Below, piece by piece: positions 18,102 through 26,095 of a DNA stretch of 64,000 nucleotides. Location: the NCBI RefSeq assembly GCF_051400755.1, contig NZ_JBLFFL010000003.1, positions 310,001-374,000 of the forward strand. The letters run 5' to 3'. Each line of letters begins with the position of its first letter. Position 1 is the first letter of the stretch. This DNA is from Parapedobacter sp051400755. Its GTDB lineage: Bacteria > Bacteroidota > Bacteroidia > Sphingobacteriales > Sphingobacteriaceae. A program made the position numbers and the translations under genes. Under the pieces are notes generated by a model. It was not told the origin of the DNA and did not search any database. It saw nothing but the letters and a program-made list of their open reading frames with translations.

Positions 18102-18119
18102 TACGTGTACGTACCCGCA
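18102..18119. promoter_or_regulatory. LacI-type operator site A2
   Basis: TACGTGTACGTACCCGCA, 15 of 18 matches to site A1 and sharing its downstream AATC. It is about 170 bp upstream of the transporter start and 93 bp (centre to centre) from B2. Confidence 0.75.
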
Positions 18120-18135
18120 ATCATGCTTAAAAAAA

Positions 18136-18165
18136 CTAGTGGCATTCGTCAAAACACACCACTAG
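18136..18165. repeat. Inverted repeat between the operators
   Basis: CTAGTGG (18136-18142) and CCACTAG (18159-18165) are perfect inverted copies with a 16-nt spacer. There is no equivalent in copy 1 of the control region; at the matching place copy 1 has a shorter GGCAA/TTGCC pair (10388-10401). Function unknown. Confidence 0.4.
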
Positions 18166-18229
18166 ACTCCCTATGATTCGAGATCGGATTTATAATCGGT
18201 AACGTACCCGCTAAATAAGAAAATAATAT
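18166..18229 (-). repeat. 64-bp promoter/operator module, copy 2
   Basis: Partner of 10419-10482. The core TAATCGGTAACGTACCCG and the following CTAA plus A-rich tract are conserved, with a few substitutions at the edges. Confidence 0.75.
18195..18212. promoter_or_regulatory. LacI-type operator site B2
   Basis: ATCGGTAACGTACCCGCT, identical to site B1 over 18 bp. It is the operator nearest to the lacI gene and could also affect read-through from it. Confidence 0.75.
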
Positions 18230-18291
18230 CGAGCGCTCCAAATAAATTCTTACTTTTTTCTGTATGATGCACAGTGATCTATTTTCTGTCC

Positions 18292-19356
18292 TTAATTCTT
18301 GTAAAAGAGATAGTTTTCCTTAGTGATGATATCAATAGGCATGAACTGTTCTTTTTCAACGTTGGCTCCTGCGACCACATGCTGGAACAAGGCCATGATA
18401 CCCTTGTAACCCTGTTCTTCCGGTTTCTGGCAGATGAGGAAGTTGATGACATCCTTCTTAAGGTATACAATGTTTTCGCTCAGAAAATCATAACCGACCA
18501 GGACTTTATCCTGTATACGCTTCCGCTCAAAATAATGCGCAACGGACTGGACACGGGAATTGGTTACGAAAACAGCCTCAATATCGGGATGAACCTGGAA
18601 AATCCAGTCTAGATCGGCATCGATCGAAGATTCATCGGTGTTACGGATATCGATTTTGACCAATTGGTTTGCTTTTCGTCCATTCTCATTGAAATACGCC
18701 CGGAACCCCTCTTCCTTGCGCAATAGGTGGTGGTAGCTGTCGATCTCCTTTGATATGTTAATGATCAATATTTTGCCTGCTTTCAATCCATACCCGATAA
18801 GGTGGCCGGCTTGGTATCCACTCTGGTACAGGTGCGGGCCGATATAGCACAGGCTGTCTTGGTCGGGAATATCGGAGTTGATAAATACATAAGGGATATT
18901 CCGCGCCCGGCAGCTCTCCGAAAACGCCGTGGCTTCGCTAATGAACGACGGAGCTAGCAACACGCCGTCATAACGACCCGCCAATACTTTCTCCGTCATC
19001 TTGGAAAACACCTTTTTATCGTTCAGGTCATAAAAAAATTGCTCTACAATGATGCCATATTGCTTCAATTCGGTCGCAGCGCGGTTGATGCCTGACAATG
19101 GCGCCTCCCAATAATCGGTTTCCTTGGATTGCGGAATGATGACCGCGAAATGGTTCGTTTTCTTTGACGCCAGGCGGCTTGCCAAAATATTGGGCTGAAA
19201 CCCCATTTCGGCTATGATATCATTGATTTTCTTTTTCGTACTTTCTGAAACCCCTTTTCGGTTGTGTATCACACGATCGACGGTGGCAATCGAAACATTT
19301 GCTCTTCTGGCTATCTCTTTTACGCCCGATAGCGAATTAACTTGCTGTTTGGTCAT
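18292..19356 (-). CDS. LacI-family transcriptional regulator
   Basis: A 354-residue regulator. The N-terminal helix-turn-helix (about 10-60) reads VKEIARRANVSIATVDRVI, followed by a hinge helix ILASRLASKK that inserts into the minor groove at a central CG. The periplasmic-binding-protein-like effector domain follows (FAVIIPQSKETDYWEAPLSGI..., VLLAPSFISEATAF, VFVTNSRVQSVAHYF, VLVGYDFLSENI). Family members are released from operators by a sugar or sugar derivative. It is encoded just upstream of the transporter operon; the two near-identical operator pairs at 10353-10465 and 18102-18212 are the obvious targets. No operator copy is visible upstream of the gene itself, so autoregulation is not indicated. 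Confidence 0.95.
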   Translation of the reverse strand: MTKQQVNSLSGVKEIARRANVSIATVDRVIHNRKGVSESTKKKINDIIAEMGFQPNILASRLASKKTNHFAVIIPQSKETDYWEAPLSGINRAATELKQYGIIVEQFFYDLNDKKVFSKMTEKVLAGRYDGVLLAPSFISEATAFSESCRARNIPYVFINSDIPDQDSLCYIGPHLYQSGYQAGHLIGYGLKAGKILIINISKEIDSYHHLLRKEEGFRAYFNENGRKANQLVKIDIRNTDESSIDADLDWIFQVHPDIEAVFVTNSRVQSVAHYFERKRIQDKVLVGYDFLSENIVYLKKDVINFLICQKPEEQGYKGIMALFQHVVAGANVEKEQFMPIDIITKENYLFYKN

Positions 19357-19524
19357 CTTTTTTGTTCTTGTATCGTTTTATTTCAATCTGCCGCGACTTC
19401 CGGAATGTGTCTGCCTAAACCAGCAGGTTGCGCGACGAAATAACTAATTTTTTTTTATATATCCGCGAAAAGGCGTCGCAGCCCAACGCTTAATTCATCA
19501 CTGTCAGAATTCCCGGCTTCTGCG

Positions 19525-19532
19525 TATCTTTG
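19525..19532 (+). promoter_or_regulatory. Bacteroidota -7 element upstream of the fRMsr gene
   Basis: TATCTTTG matches the TAnnTTTG consensus of the Bacteroidota major sigma factor. It lies 29 bp before the start codon of the next gene. A clear TTG -33 element at the usual distance is not seen. Confidence 0.6.
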
Positions 19533-19561
19533 TCAATCCCTAGGGATTTAGGTGACTATCC

Positions 19562-20029
19562 ATGGCAGAAGAACTACATATCGTTAAGGGCACGAAAGAA
19601 GCGCAATACCAGGCCCTGCTACCGCAATTGGAAGCGCTGGTTGCTGGAGAACGTGATCTGGTGGCCAACATGGCGAACATATCGGCGGTACTCAAGGCCC
19701 AGTTTGATTTCTTTTGGGTAGGATTTTACATCGTCAAGTCCGGCGAATTGGTGCTCGGCCCTTTCCAGGGTCCGTTAGCCTGCACACGCATTGCCAAAGG
19801 CAAAGGGGTGTGCGGTACTGCGTGGGAGCGGAGTGAAACACTCGTGGTGCCCGATGTGGATGCCTTTCCAGGACATATCGCCTGTAGCTCGCTGTCGAAG
19901 TCGGAGATTGTCGTCCCGGTGGTCAAGGAGGGAGAAGTGATCGCCGTATTGGATGTGGATAGTGAATACCTCGATCACTTTGACGAGGTGGACAGAATAT
20001 ACCTGGCCCAAATCGTAAAATTGCTCTAA
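19562..20029 (+). CDS. msrC: Free methionine-(R)-sulfoxide reductase (GAF-domain, fRMsr)
   Basis: A 155-residue single GAF-domain enzyme that reduces free L-methionine-(R)-sulfoxide in the cytoplasm. The three family cysteines are visible in GPLACTRI, GKGVCGTAW and HIACSS, the last being part of the conserved PGHIACSS block. The substrate-pocket acidic residues fall in VLDVDSEYLDHFDE. Length is normal (about 150-165). It is a monocistronic plus-strand gene divergent from the lacI gene. Confidence 0.93.
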   Translation: MAEELHIVKGTKEAQYQALLPQLEALVAGERDLVANMANISAVLKAQFDFFWVGFYIVKSGELVLGPFQGPLACTRIAKGKGVCGTAWERSETLVVPDVDAFPGHIACSSLSKSEIVVPVVKEGEVIAVLDVDSEYLDHFDEVDRIYLAQIVKLL

Positions 20030-20090
20030 TCCACGTTGTCCCCTAGGTCGCATTTACTGATCCCCAACTTCTCTTATAGCGGGAAAGTTA

Positions 20091-20129
20091 TAGGGAGATT
20101 CTAGGGAAGTTGTAGGGACTTTGTAGGGG
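20091..20129. repeat. Imperfect 11-bp tandem repeat
   Basis: TAGGG recurs exactly every 11 bp (20091, 20102, 20113, 20124) in a run with units TAGGGAGATTC, TAGGGAAGTTG, TAGGGACTTTG and a partial fourth. It lies in the convergent gap between the fRMsr gene and the WD40 gene. No hairpin is formed; role unknown. Confidence 0.6.
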
Positions 20130-20217
20130 CAAACACCTAGAAAAGCCCTTCAACTTATCAATGACATAGCTACTACTTTCAAGTGAGGTGGGAAGTTAGG
20201 TATCACCAATCTTGACG

Positions 20218-21135
20218 TTAGGGGGAAACATCCCACACCATCGCCCGTTTATCGTCGCTTACGGAAACGAGTTGGTTTTTATAACCATTCCATACCAGAT
20301 CATTGATGGAAAGGAAATGGCTATCAAAGCCTTTTTCGAAGCTGATGATGCGCAGCAGCCTGAAATCATCAGCAGCCCAGATCTTGATGCTTTTATCCCG
20401 GCTGGCGGTGGCGAAAATGGGCAAGGTGGGATGATATTTGATCGCATATACGGTGAAGAGGTGCGGCGTGAAGGTATTGAACATCGAAAACCCGGCCGTC
20501 TCCAATACATTCAACTGGGCATCACGCGCGCCCGTGAGCAGGTATCGCCCATCAGGTGAAAAGCAAAGCGATGTGACCGGCATGGCATGCCCCGGCAACT
20601 CGGCCACAAGGGAATAGTCTGATGCGTTGTACAGGTTGATTTTGCCATCTTTTGTTCCGAACACGATCCACTTTTCGTCATTGCTGATGGCAATGGTCCG
20701 TACGGTCTGCTCGGCCACCTTGAAATGATATAATAACTGAAAGGTATCGGTATTCCAGATGGAAACCATACCGTCCTCGGAAGACAATACCAGTTCGGGT
20801 TTTGTCTTGAAGGATTTGACATCAAATACCGGGCGTTGATGATATTCGAGCCGGGCTACGAGCTCCTGGGTATCGGTATGCACAATGGAAGCCTTGCCAT
20901 CCCGGGTGCCGATGGCCAGCAGCGGGGTATGGGCGATCATATGAAGTGCGTAAACGGAGGATTGGACGGGATGCAAGACGCGCTCGAATGCCATGTTCTC
21001 TAAATTCCATTGGACAACCCCCTTGTCATTGCCTCCGGTGAATACAATATGCGGACTGGCGCCATTCTCGACTGCAAATATCGGGTTCTGGTGCCCCGAC
21101 AGTGTACCTGCTTTATGAACTTCGAGTTTGCTCAC
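20218..21135 (-). CDS. WD40-repeat protein
   Basis: A 305-residue cytoplasmic protein built from about seven WD40 blades, with GH...WD-like units such as LSGHQNPIFAVE, FTGGNDKGVVQWNL, LSSEDGMVSIWNT, LPGHAMPVTSLCFSPDGRY and TASRDKSIKIWAAD. There is no signal peptide or enzymatic domain. WD40 propellers act as protein-interaction platforms. The gene overlaps the hisIE stop by 4 bp (ATGA), so it is translationally coupled to the end of the histidine operon. Its partner and role are unknown. Confidence 0.9.
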   Translation of the reverse strand: MSKLEVHKAGTLSGHQNPIFAVENGASPHIVFTGGNDKGVVQWNLENMAFERVLHPVQSSVYALHMIAHTPLLAIGTRDGKASIVHTDTQELVARLEYHQRPVFDVKSFKTKPELVLSSEDGMVSIWNTDTFQLLYHFKVAEQTVRTIAISNDEKWIVFGTKDGKINLYNASDYSLVAELPGHAMPVTSLCFSPDGRYLLTGARDAQLNVLETAGFSMFNTFTPHLFTVYAIKYHPTLPIFATASRDKSIKIWAADDFRLLRIISFEKGFDSHFLSINDLVWNGYKNQLVSVSDDKRAMVWDVSP

Positions 21136-21716
21136 TGATGCCTGCTCGCTAGATTCCCGGCAATGGTTTCCAAGGAGACGTTCTTCTCCCGCAGCAATAC
21201 GAGCAGGTGAAACAGCAGGTCGGATGCTTCGTTGACGAAATCTACTTCGCGTTCGGCCAAGGCCGCGATCACGGTCTCCACCGCTTCCTCGCCGACCTTT
21301 TGCGCAACTTTATTCAATCCGCGTTCACGCAACCTGTTTACATACGAATCTGCCGTGGGGAATGCATACCGATTATTGATGATATCGACCAGCTTGAAGA
21401 TAAAATTCTGATTATAATCGGTGTTAAAACAGCTTCTGTTTCCCGTATGGCAGGTAGGGCCTTGAGGGGTCGCCTTGATCAGAACCGTATCCTGGTCACA
21501 GTCGATATGGATGCTGACCACTTCCAGGAAATGCCCACTCTCCTCGCCCTTGGTCCACAGCCTGTTTTTACTCCTGGAAAAAAAGGTCACCCGTTTCTCC
21601 GCTTGGGTTTTTTGCCAAGCTTCCTCATTCATATAACCCAGCATGAGCACTTCCAACGTCAGCGCGTCTTGGATGATGGCCGGGACGAGACCTCCGCTTT
21701 TTTCAAAATCCAACAT
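21132..21716 (-). CDS. hisIE: Bifunctional phosphoribosyl-AMP cyclohydrolase / phosphoribosyl-ATP pyrophosphatase
   Basis: A 194-residue fusion catalysing steps 2 and 3 of histidine synthesis. The HisI part (about 1-105) has EVLMLGYMNEEAW, SRSKNRLWTKGEESGH and IDCDQDTVLI with the metal/zinc cysteines (CDQD, TCHTGNRSCF). The HisE part (about 110-194) has the MazG-like KVGEEAVETVIAAL and EASDLLFHLLVLL helices. Length is normal. It is 18 bp after hisF and overlaps the WD40 gene. Confidence 0.97.
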   Translation of the reverse strand: MLDFEKSGGLVPAIIQDALTLEVLMLGYMNEEAWQKTQAEKRVTFFSRSKNRLWTKGEESGHFLEVVSIHIDCDQDTVLIKATPQGPTCHTGNRSCFNTDYNQNFIFKLVDIINNRYAFPTADSYVNRLRERGLNKVAQKVGEEAVETVIAALAEREVDFVNEASDLLFHLLVLLREKNVSLETIAGNLASRHQ

Positions 21717-21734
21717 ATTCTTCTCCGTTAAAAA

Positions 21735-22487
21735 TCACCTTACCTCAATACCATGCTGCCGCAAGTCATCTTTCAGTTCCGGAATCAAGATCTCCCCATA
21801 ATGAAATACCGATGCGGCCAGGGCGGCATCCACATTGCTCCGTTTGAAAACATCCACGAAGTGCTGTTTGTTTCCTGCCCCGCCGGATGCAATCAATGGT
21901 ATAGACAGCGTGTCATTGATCGTTGCCAGCAGCGCACAATCGAATCCATTTTTGGTACCGTCGTGGTCCATCGATGTCAATAAAATCTCCCCCGCACCGC
22001 GGCGCTCCGCCTCCCTGATCCAATCTTCGGTTTCAATATCGGTTTTCAGACGACCGCCGTTGAGGTGCACGTAATTTTTACCCGCCACAAAACGGGTATC
22101 TATGGCGACGACGACGAACTGGATTCCAAAAGCCTCCGCGAGTTGATTGATCAATTCCGGATTCCTCACGGCGGCTGAATTGATGGAAATCTTATCTGCG
22201 CCTGCATGCAGCAACACATCGGCGTCCGCCAGTTCGTTGATACCGCCGCCGATGGTAAACGGAATATTGACCTGCCTGGCCACGGCCTTCACTAATTCTA
22301 CGGTGGTTTTACGCCGTTCATGGGTAGCGGTAATATCCAAGAACACCAGTTCATCAGCGCCCTGCCGCGAATATTGCCATGCCAGTTCCACCGGATCGCC
22401 CGCATCGCGCAGATTCACAAAATTGACGCCCTTAACGGTACGCCCATCTTTGACATCCAAGCAGGGAATGATGCGTTTGGCTAACAT
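21735..22487 (-). CDS. hisF: Imidazole glycerol phosphate synthase cyclase subunit
   Basis: A 250-residue (beta/alpha)8 barrel that works with HisH, using ammonia from glutamine to turn PRFAR into imidazole glycerol phosphate and AICAR. The catalytic Asp pair is in CLDVKDGRTVKG and TSMDHDGTKNG; phosphate loops are GGGINEL and ASGGAGN. It lies 6 bp after hisA. Confidence 0.97.
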   Translation of the reverse strand: MLAKRIIPCLDVKDGRTVKGVNFVNLRDAGDPVELAWQYSRQGADELVFLDITATHERRKTTVELVKAVARQVNIPFTIGGGINELADADVLLHAGADKISINSAAVRNPELINQLAEAFGIQFVVVAIDTRFVAGKNYVHLNGGRLKTDIETEDWIREAERRGAGEILLTSMDHDGTKNGFDCALLATINDTLSIPLIASGGAGNKQHFVDVFKRSNVDAALAASVFHYGEILIPELKDDLRQHGIEVR

Positions 22488-22493
22488 GATGAC

Positions 22494-23243
22494 CTAAAAA
22501 CGAATCAGGGATTTAAGATTCCATTCCTTGATCTGCTCGATGGTGATCAAGTTTTCATAAATGGCTTTACCCACGACACATGCTTCTACCTTGATGGCGT
22601 CCAACGCATTAATATCGTCCATTGAACTGATGCCGCCGGATGCAATAAGCTTGATGATCGGCGAATAATCGATCAATTTTTTATATAAATCGACACCAGC
22701 GCCGCCCAACTTGCCGTCTTTATTGATATCCGTGCATAAGAAGCGGAAGAAACCCAGGGAGAGGCAGCGGTCGATATAGTCCAGCAGCTTCACCGGGGAA
22801 CTCTCCATCCAACCGGAATACTTAATGACCTCATCGAGCACATCGATCGCGATGACCACGTGATCGGCATATTTACGCCTGCCTTGGTTGAGTTTGCTGA
22901 GCTCATCCAAAAATCCCGGATTGGTGATGGCCTGGGTACCCACCACTACCCGATGGATGCCCGCATCCACCAGTTCTTTGACCTTCTCAATGCTGCGCAC
23001 CCCGCCACCATACTGCACCTTCATGTCCGTATTGCGAACAATATCGAAGAGGTACGCCTGGTTAGAAAAATCCCCTTTGGCTCCATTGAGATCCACAATA
23101 TGCACAAATTCGGTGCCGTTGGACTGGTATTTTTCAACCATCTCTTCGAGGCTTACCTCATAGACGGTCGCATCGTTATAGTTGCCTTCACGTAGGCGGA
23201 CAACTTTTTTATCCAATACATCTATAGCCGGAATGATATACAT
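22494..23243 (-). CDS. hisA: ProFAR isomerase
   Basis: A 249-residue barrel enzyme paralogous to HisF that opens the ribose ring of ProFAR. Catalytic Asp residues are in IPAIDVLDKKVVRL and LCTDINKDGKLGG; phosphate loops are YGGGVRS and ASGGISS. It sits between hisH and hisF in the usual order. Confidence 0.97.
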   Translation of the reverse strand: MYIIPAIDVLDKKVVRLREGNYNDATVYEVSLEEMVEKYQSNGTEFVHIVDLNGAKGDFSNQAYLFDIVRNTDMKVQYGGGVRSIEKVKELVDAGIHRVVVGTQAITNPGFLDELSKLNQGRRKYADHVVIAIDVLDEVIKYSGWMESSPVKLLDYIDRCLSLGFFRFLCTDINKDGKLGGAGVDLYKKLIDYSPIIKLIASGGISSMDDINALDAIKVEACVVGKAIYENLITIEQIKEWNLKSLIRF

Positions 23244-23265
23244 ATCTATTTATAAGGGTTGATTG

Positions 23266-23859
23266 TTAATATAAGTTTGAGAAATTCAACAATAATCTTT
23301 CGCCCGCTTCTCCGGATTTTTCAGGGTGAAACTGAACACCATAAAAATTTCGGTCCTGTAGCGCAGCTGAAAACTTCAACCCATATTCGGCAAAAGCGGC
23401 CGTAAAAGTAGCATTATATTCAATATAATAAGAGTGTACAAAGTAAAAGTAGGTATCTTTTTTAATACCGTCGAATATCGGGCAGTCATTTTCGTGGAAA
23501 ACCTTATTCCAGCCCATATGCGGCACCTTGAGCGTTATTCTGTTATTGAAATGTAACGTATTGAGCGGCACAACGTCCAGCAAGGGGCTATTTCCCTCCT
23601 CCGAATACGTTGTCAGCAACTGCATGCCTACGCATATTCCCAGCACAGGTTTCGTAATCGAGGCAATGGAATCTGCCAGTCCCGATTCTTGCAGTTTGCG
23701 CATTGCCGCACCCGCATGCCCCACGCCCGGAATAATCAGGCGATCGTAACCCTCCAACTCGTTCACCTTGTTGACCATTCCATAGGGAATAGCAAGCCGA
23801 TTCAACGCCGCAGTAAGGGAGAAGATATTCCCAGCCCCGTAATTGATGATGCCTGTCAT
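23266..23859 (-). CDS. hisH: Imidazole glycerol phosphate synthase glutaminase subunit
   Basis: A 197-residue class I glutamine amidotransferase that supplies ammonia to HisF. The triad is visible: Cys in LGICVGMQLL, His and Glu in QFHPEKSGEAG. The oxyanion-strand PGVGHAGAAM is present. The start overlaps the hisB stop by 4 bp. Confidence 0.97.
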   Translation of the reverse strand: MTGIINYGAGNIFSLTAALNRLAIPYGMVNKVNELEGYDRLIIPGVGHAGAAMRKLQESGLADSIASITKPVLGICVGMQLLTTYSEEGNSPLLDVVPLNTLHFNNRITLKVPHMGWNKVFHENDCPIFDGIKKDTYFYFVHSYYIEYNATFTAAFAEYGLKFSAALQDRNFYGVQFHPEKSGEAGERLLLNFSNLY

Positions 23860-24995
23860 AACACCCCCTTCGTGCTTGGCAATTCCATGTGCTCCGCATC
23901 ACGCCTCACGGCTTTCTTGATGGACTTGGCAAATGCCTTGAAAATCGCCTCTATCTTATGGTGTTCATTTTCACCCTCCGCCTTGATGCTGAGGTTGCAT
24001 TTTGCCGCATCCGAGAATGACTTAAAAAAATGGAAAAACATTTCCGTGGGCATATCGCCTATTTTTTCCCGTTTGAACGCGGCATCCCAAACAATCCAGT
24101 TTCGTCCCCCAAAATCAATGGCTACCTGTGCCAGGCAATCATCCATGGGCAGGGTAAAGGCATAACGCTCGATACCGCGTTTATCTCCCAATGTTTTGGC
24201 AAAAATTTCGCCCAGCGCGATGCCCGTATCTTCGATGGTGTGGTGTTCATCAATATGCAGGTCCCCTTTTGCATGCACCGTCAGGTCGATATTGCCGTGC
24301 CGCGCAAGCTGGTCTAACATGTGGTCGAAAAAAGGCAATCCGGTATCGATATCAGATTTTCCTTTGCCATCCAGGTTCAGTTTAATGTGGATATCCGTTT
24401 CGTTGGTCTTGCGGTGGTGCTCGCCCTGCCGGACACCCAATTTCAAGAACTCATAAATCGCTTTCCAATCCGCCGTCTCCAACGCAACCACCGTTTCGTC
24501 GATTTCATGGGCCTCGGCAGCCCCCAACGCATCGTTGTTTCGCAACCAAATGGCTTTGGCACCGAGATTTTGGGCCAGTTTCACATCATTGATGCGGTCC
24601 CCGATCACAAAAGAATGGGCCAGATCATATTTATCCGTATCGAAATAAGGGGTCAGCAGCGCCGTACCGGGCTTGCGCGTGGGTGCGTTTTCATGGGGAA
24701 ACGTACGGTCGATATGTTCCGCCGCGAATACCACGCCTTCGCCTGCGAAGGTGTCGATGACAAACTGATGCACTGGCCAAAAATGCGCTTCGGGATGCGA
24801 AGCAGTGCCCAATCCGTCCTGGTTGGTTACCAATACCAATTCAAAATCAAGCTCTCTCGCAATGCGCGGCAAATACTGCAGCGCCCCCGGATAAAACTTC
24901 AACTTGGCGAAAGAGTCGATCTGCTCGTCTTCCGGCTCGACGATCAGGGTGCCGTCGCGGTCTATGAATAGTAATCTTTTAATTATGTCAGGCAT
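23856..24995 (-). CDS. hisB: Bifunctional histidinol-phosphatase / imidazoleglycerol-phosphate dehydratase
   Basis: A 379-residue fusion. Residues about 1-165 are a HAD phosphatase with LLFIDRDGTLI, VLVTNQDG and VIGDRINDVKLA (histidinol phosphate to histidinol). Residues about 185-379 are IGP dehydratase with FFDHMLDQLARHG, DEHHTIEDTG, RGIERYAF and ENEHHKIEAIFKAF, the His clusters binding two manganese ions. It overlaps hisH by 4 bp. The CAAAGATA sequence at 25009-25016 (TATCTTTG on the coding strand) just upstream could be an internal -7 element. Confidence 0.97.
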   Translation of the reverse strand: MPDIIKRLLFIDRDGTLIVEPEDEQIDSFAKLKFYPGALQYLPRIARELDFELVLVTNQDGLGTASHPEAHFWPVHQFVIDTFAGEGVVFAAEHIDRTFPHENAPTRKPGTALLTPYFDTDKYDLAHSFVIGDRINDVKLAQNLGAKAIWLRNNDALGAAEAHEIDETVVALETADWKAIYEFLKLGVRQGEHHRKTNETDIHIKLNLDGKGKSDIDTGLPFFDHMLDQLARHGNIDLTVHAKGDLHIDEHHTIEDTGIALGEIFAKTLGDKRGIERYAFTLPMDDCLAQVAIDFGGRNWIVWDAAFKREKIGDMPTEMFFHFFKSFSDAAKCNLSIKAEGENEHHKIEAIFKAFAKSIKKAVRRDAEHMELPSTKGVL

Positions 24996-25008
24996 TGCTT
25001 TCCGAATT

Positions 25009-25016
25009 CAAAGATA
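25009..25016 (-). promoter_or_regulatory. Possible internal -7 element before hisB
   Basis: Reads TATCTTTG on the minus strand, 13 bp before the hisB start, within the 23-bp hisC-hisB gap. No -33 element fits, so it may be fortuitous. Confidence 0.35.
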
Positions 25017-25018
25017 GG

Positions 25019-26083
25019 CTAATTTTCCAAATGAAAGTCCGCCAAGGCCGTCATCAATACCCTGTTTTCCTCGGGCGTCCCTACTGTTATGCGCAAGCAA
25101 CCGGCACACAGCTCCACGCTGGAGCGGTTGCGCACGATGATCCCTTTATCCACCAGATACCCATAGATCTCTCGCGGGGCGGTGGTCTTAGCCAGCATGA
25201 AATTGGCATCCGAGGGATATACCTGCAGCACGAAAGGCAGCGCCTGCAACGCGCTCGACAGCTTGTCGCGCTCGGTGACGGCCTCCTTGATCCACGTGTT
25301 GACCTGCTCTACATTTTCCAGCGCTTGCAGTGCCAGTTCTTGGGTTGCTTGATTGATGTTATAGGGAGGCTTTATCTTATTTAGCACCTCAATGATCTCC
25401 TCACTTGCGAAAGCCATTCCCAACCGCAATCCGGCCAGTCCCCACGCTTTCGACAGCGTTTGCAGCACCACGAGGTTGCTGTATTCTGTCAGTTCCTGAA
25501 TAAAGGTCTTCTGACGGGAGTAATTGATGTAAGCCTCGTCGATCACGACCAACCCGTTGAAGTTGGCCAAAACGGTCTCGACGTCTTCCCGATGCAATGA
25601 GTTGCCCGTGGGGTTATTCGGAGAGCAAAGGAAGATCATCCGCGTGTTGGCGTCGATGGCTTCCGCGATGCCTTCCAAATCAAGCTGGAAATCCGTTGTC
25701 AGGTTCACTTTCTTAGCAGCCACATCATTGATATTGGCCGAAACTTCATACATCCCATAGGTAGGTGGCGTCAATAGCACGTTGTCTATCCCCGGCCGGC
25801 AAAAAGCCCGGAACAGGAGATCGATGGCTTCGTCGCTGCCATTGCCCAGAAAGATGTTGCGTGCAGGCACTCCCTTGATGCTGCTCAATTTCAATTTCAG
25901 TTGCTGCTGCAGCGGATCGGGATAACGGTTGTAGTGATGGGCCAACGGAGAGCCGTAAGCGTTTTCATTGGCATCCAAGAGGACGGATGCTTCTCCTTTA
26001 AACTCGTCACGTGCCGACGAATAAGGAACCAATTTGCGGATATTCTCCCTTAATAGGTTGGTCAAATCAAATGAATTAGCCAT
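25019..26083 (-). CDS. hisC: Histidinol-phosphate aminotransferase
   Basis: A 354-residue fold-type I PLP aminotransferase. The PLP Lys is in LQTLSKAWGLAGLRLG, the phosphate-contacting region in LGNGSDEAIDLL, and CSPNNPTGN is the classic Asn-Pro-Gly loop. Start MANSFDLTNLLRENIRKL fits family members. First his gene of the cluster; hisG and hisD, normally upstream in Bacteroidota, are absent here and rnz takes their place 12 bp away. Confidence 0.96.
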   Translation of the reverse strand: MANSFDLTNLLRENIRKLVPYSSARDEFKGEASVLLDANENAYGSPLAHHYNRYPDPLQQQLKLKLSSIKGVPARNIFLGNGSDEAIDLLFRAFCRPGIDNVLLTPPTYGMYEVSANINDVAAKKVNLTTDFQLDLEGIAEAIDANTRMIFLCSPNNPTGNSLHREDVETVLANFNGLVVIDEAYINYSRQKTFIQELTEYSNLVVLQTLSKAWGLAGLRLGMAFASEEIIEVLNKIKPPYNINQATQELALQALENVEQVNTWIKEAVTERDKLSSALQALPFVLQVYPSDANFMLAKTTAPREIYGYLVDKGIIVRNRSSVELCAGCLRITVGTPEENRVLMTALADFHLEN

Positions 26084-26095
26084 TTATTATATTCA

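Larger units (their letters stand above)
17933..18291 (-). promoter_or_regulatory. 359-bp control region upstream of the transporter operon
   Basis: No gene is visible here. The stretch holds operator-like site A2 (18102-18119), the second 64-bp module (18166-18229) with operator B2, a 7-bp inverted repeat between them (18136-18142 and 18159-18165), and AT-rich flanks. It separates the lacI stop from the transporter start, all on the minus strand, so the operon promoter must lie within it. I could not assign a convincing -33/-7 pair. Confidence 0.75.

Noticed and set aside
19357..19561. An autoregulatory operator upstream of lacI
   Set aside because: No ACGTACCCG-type site is present in this gap, only A/T tracts and the divergent -7 element.
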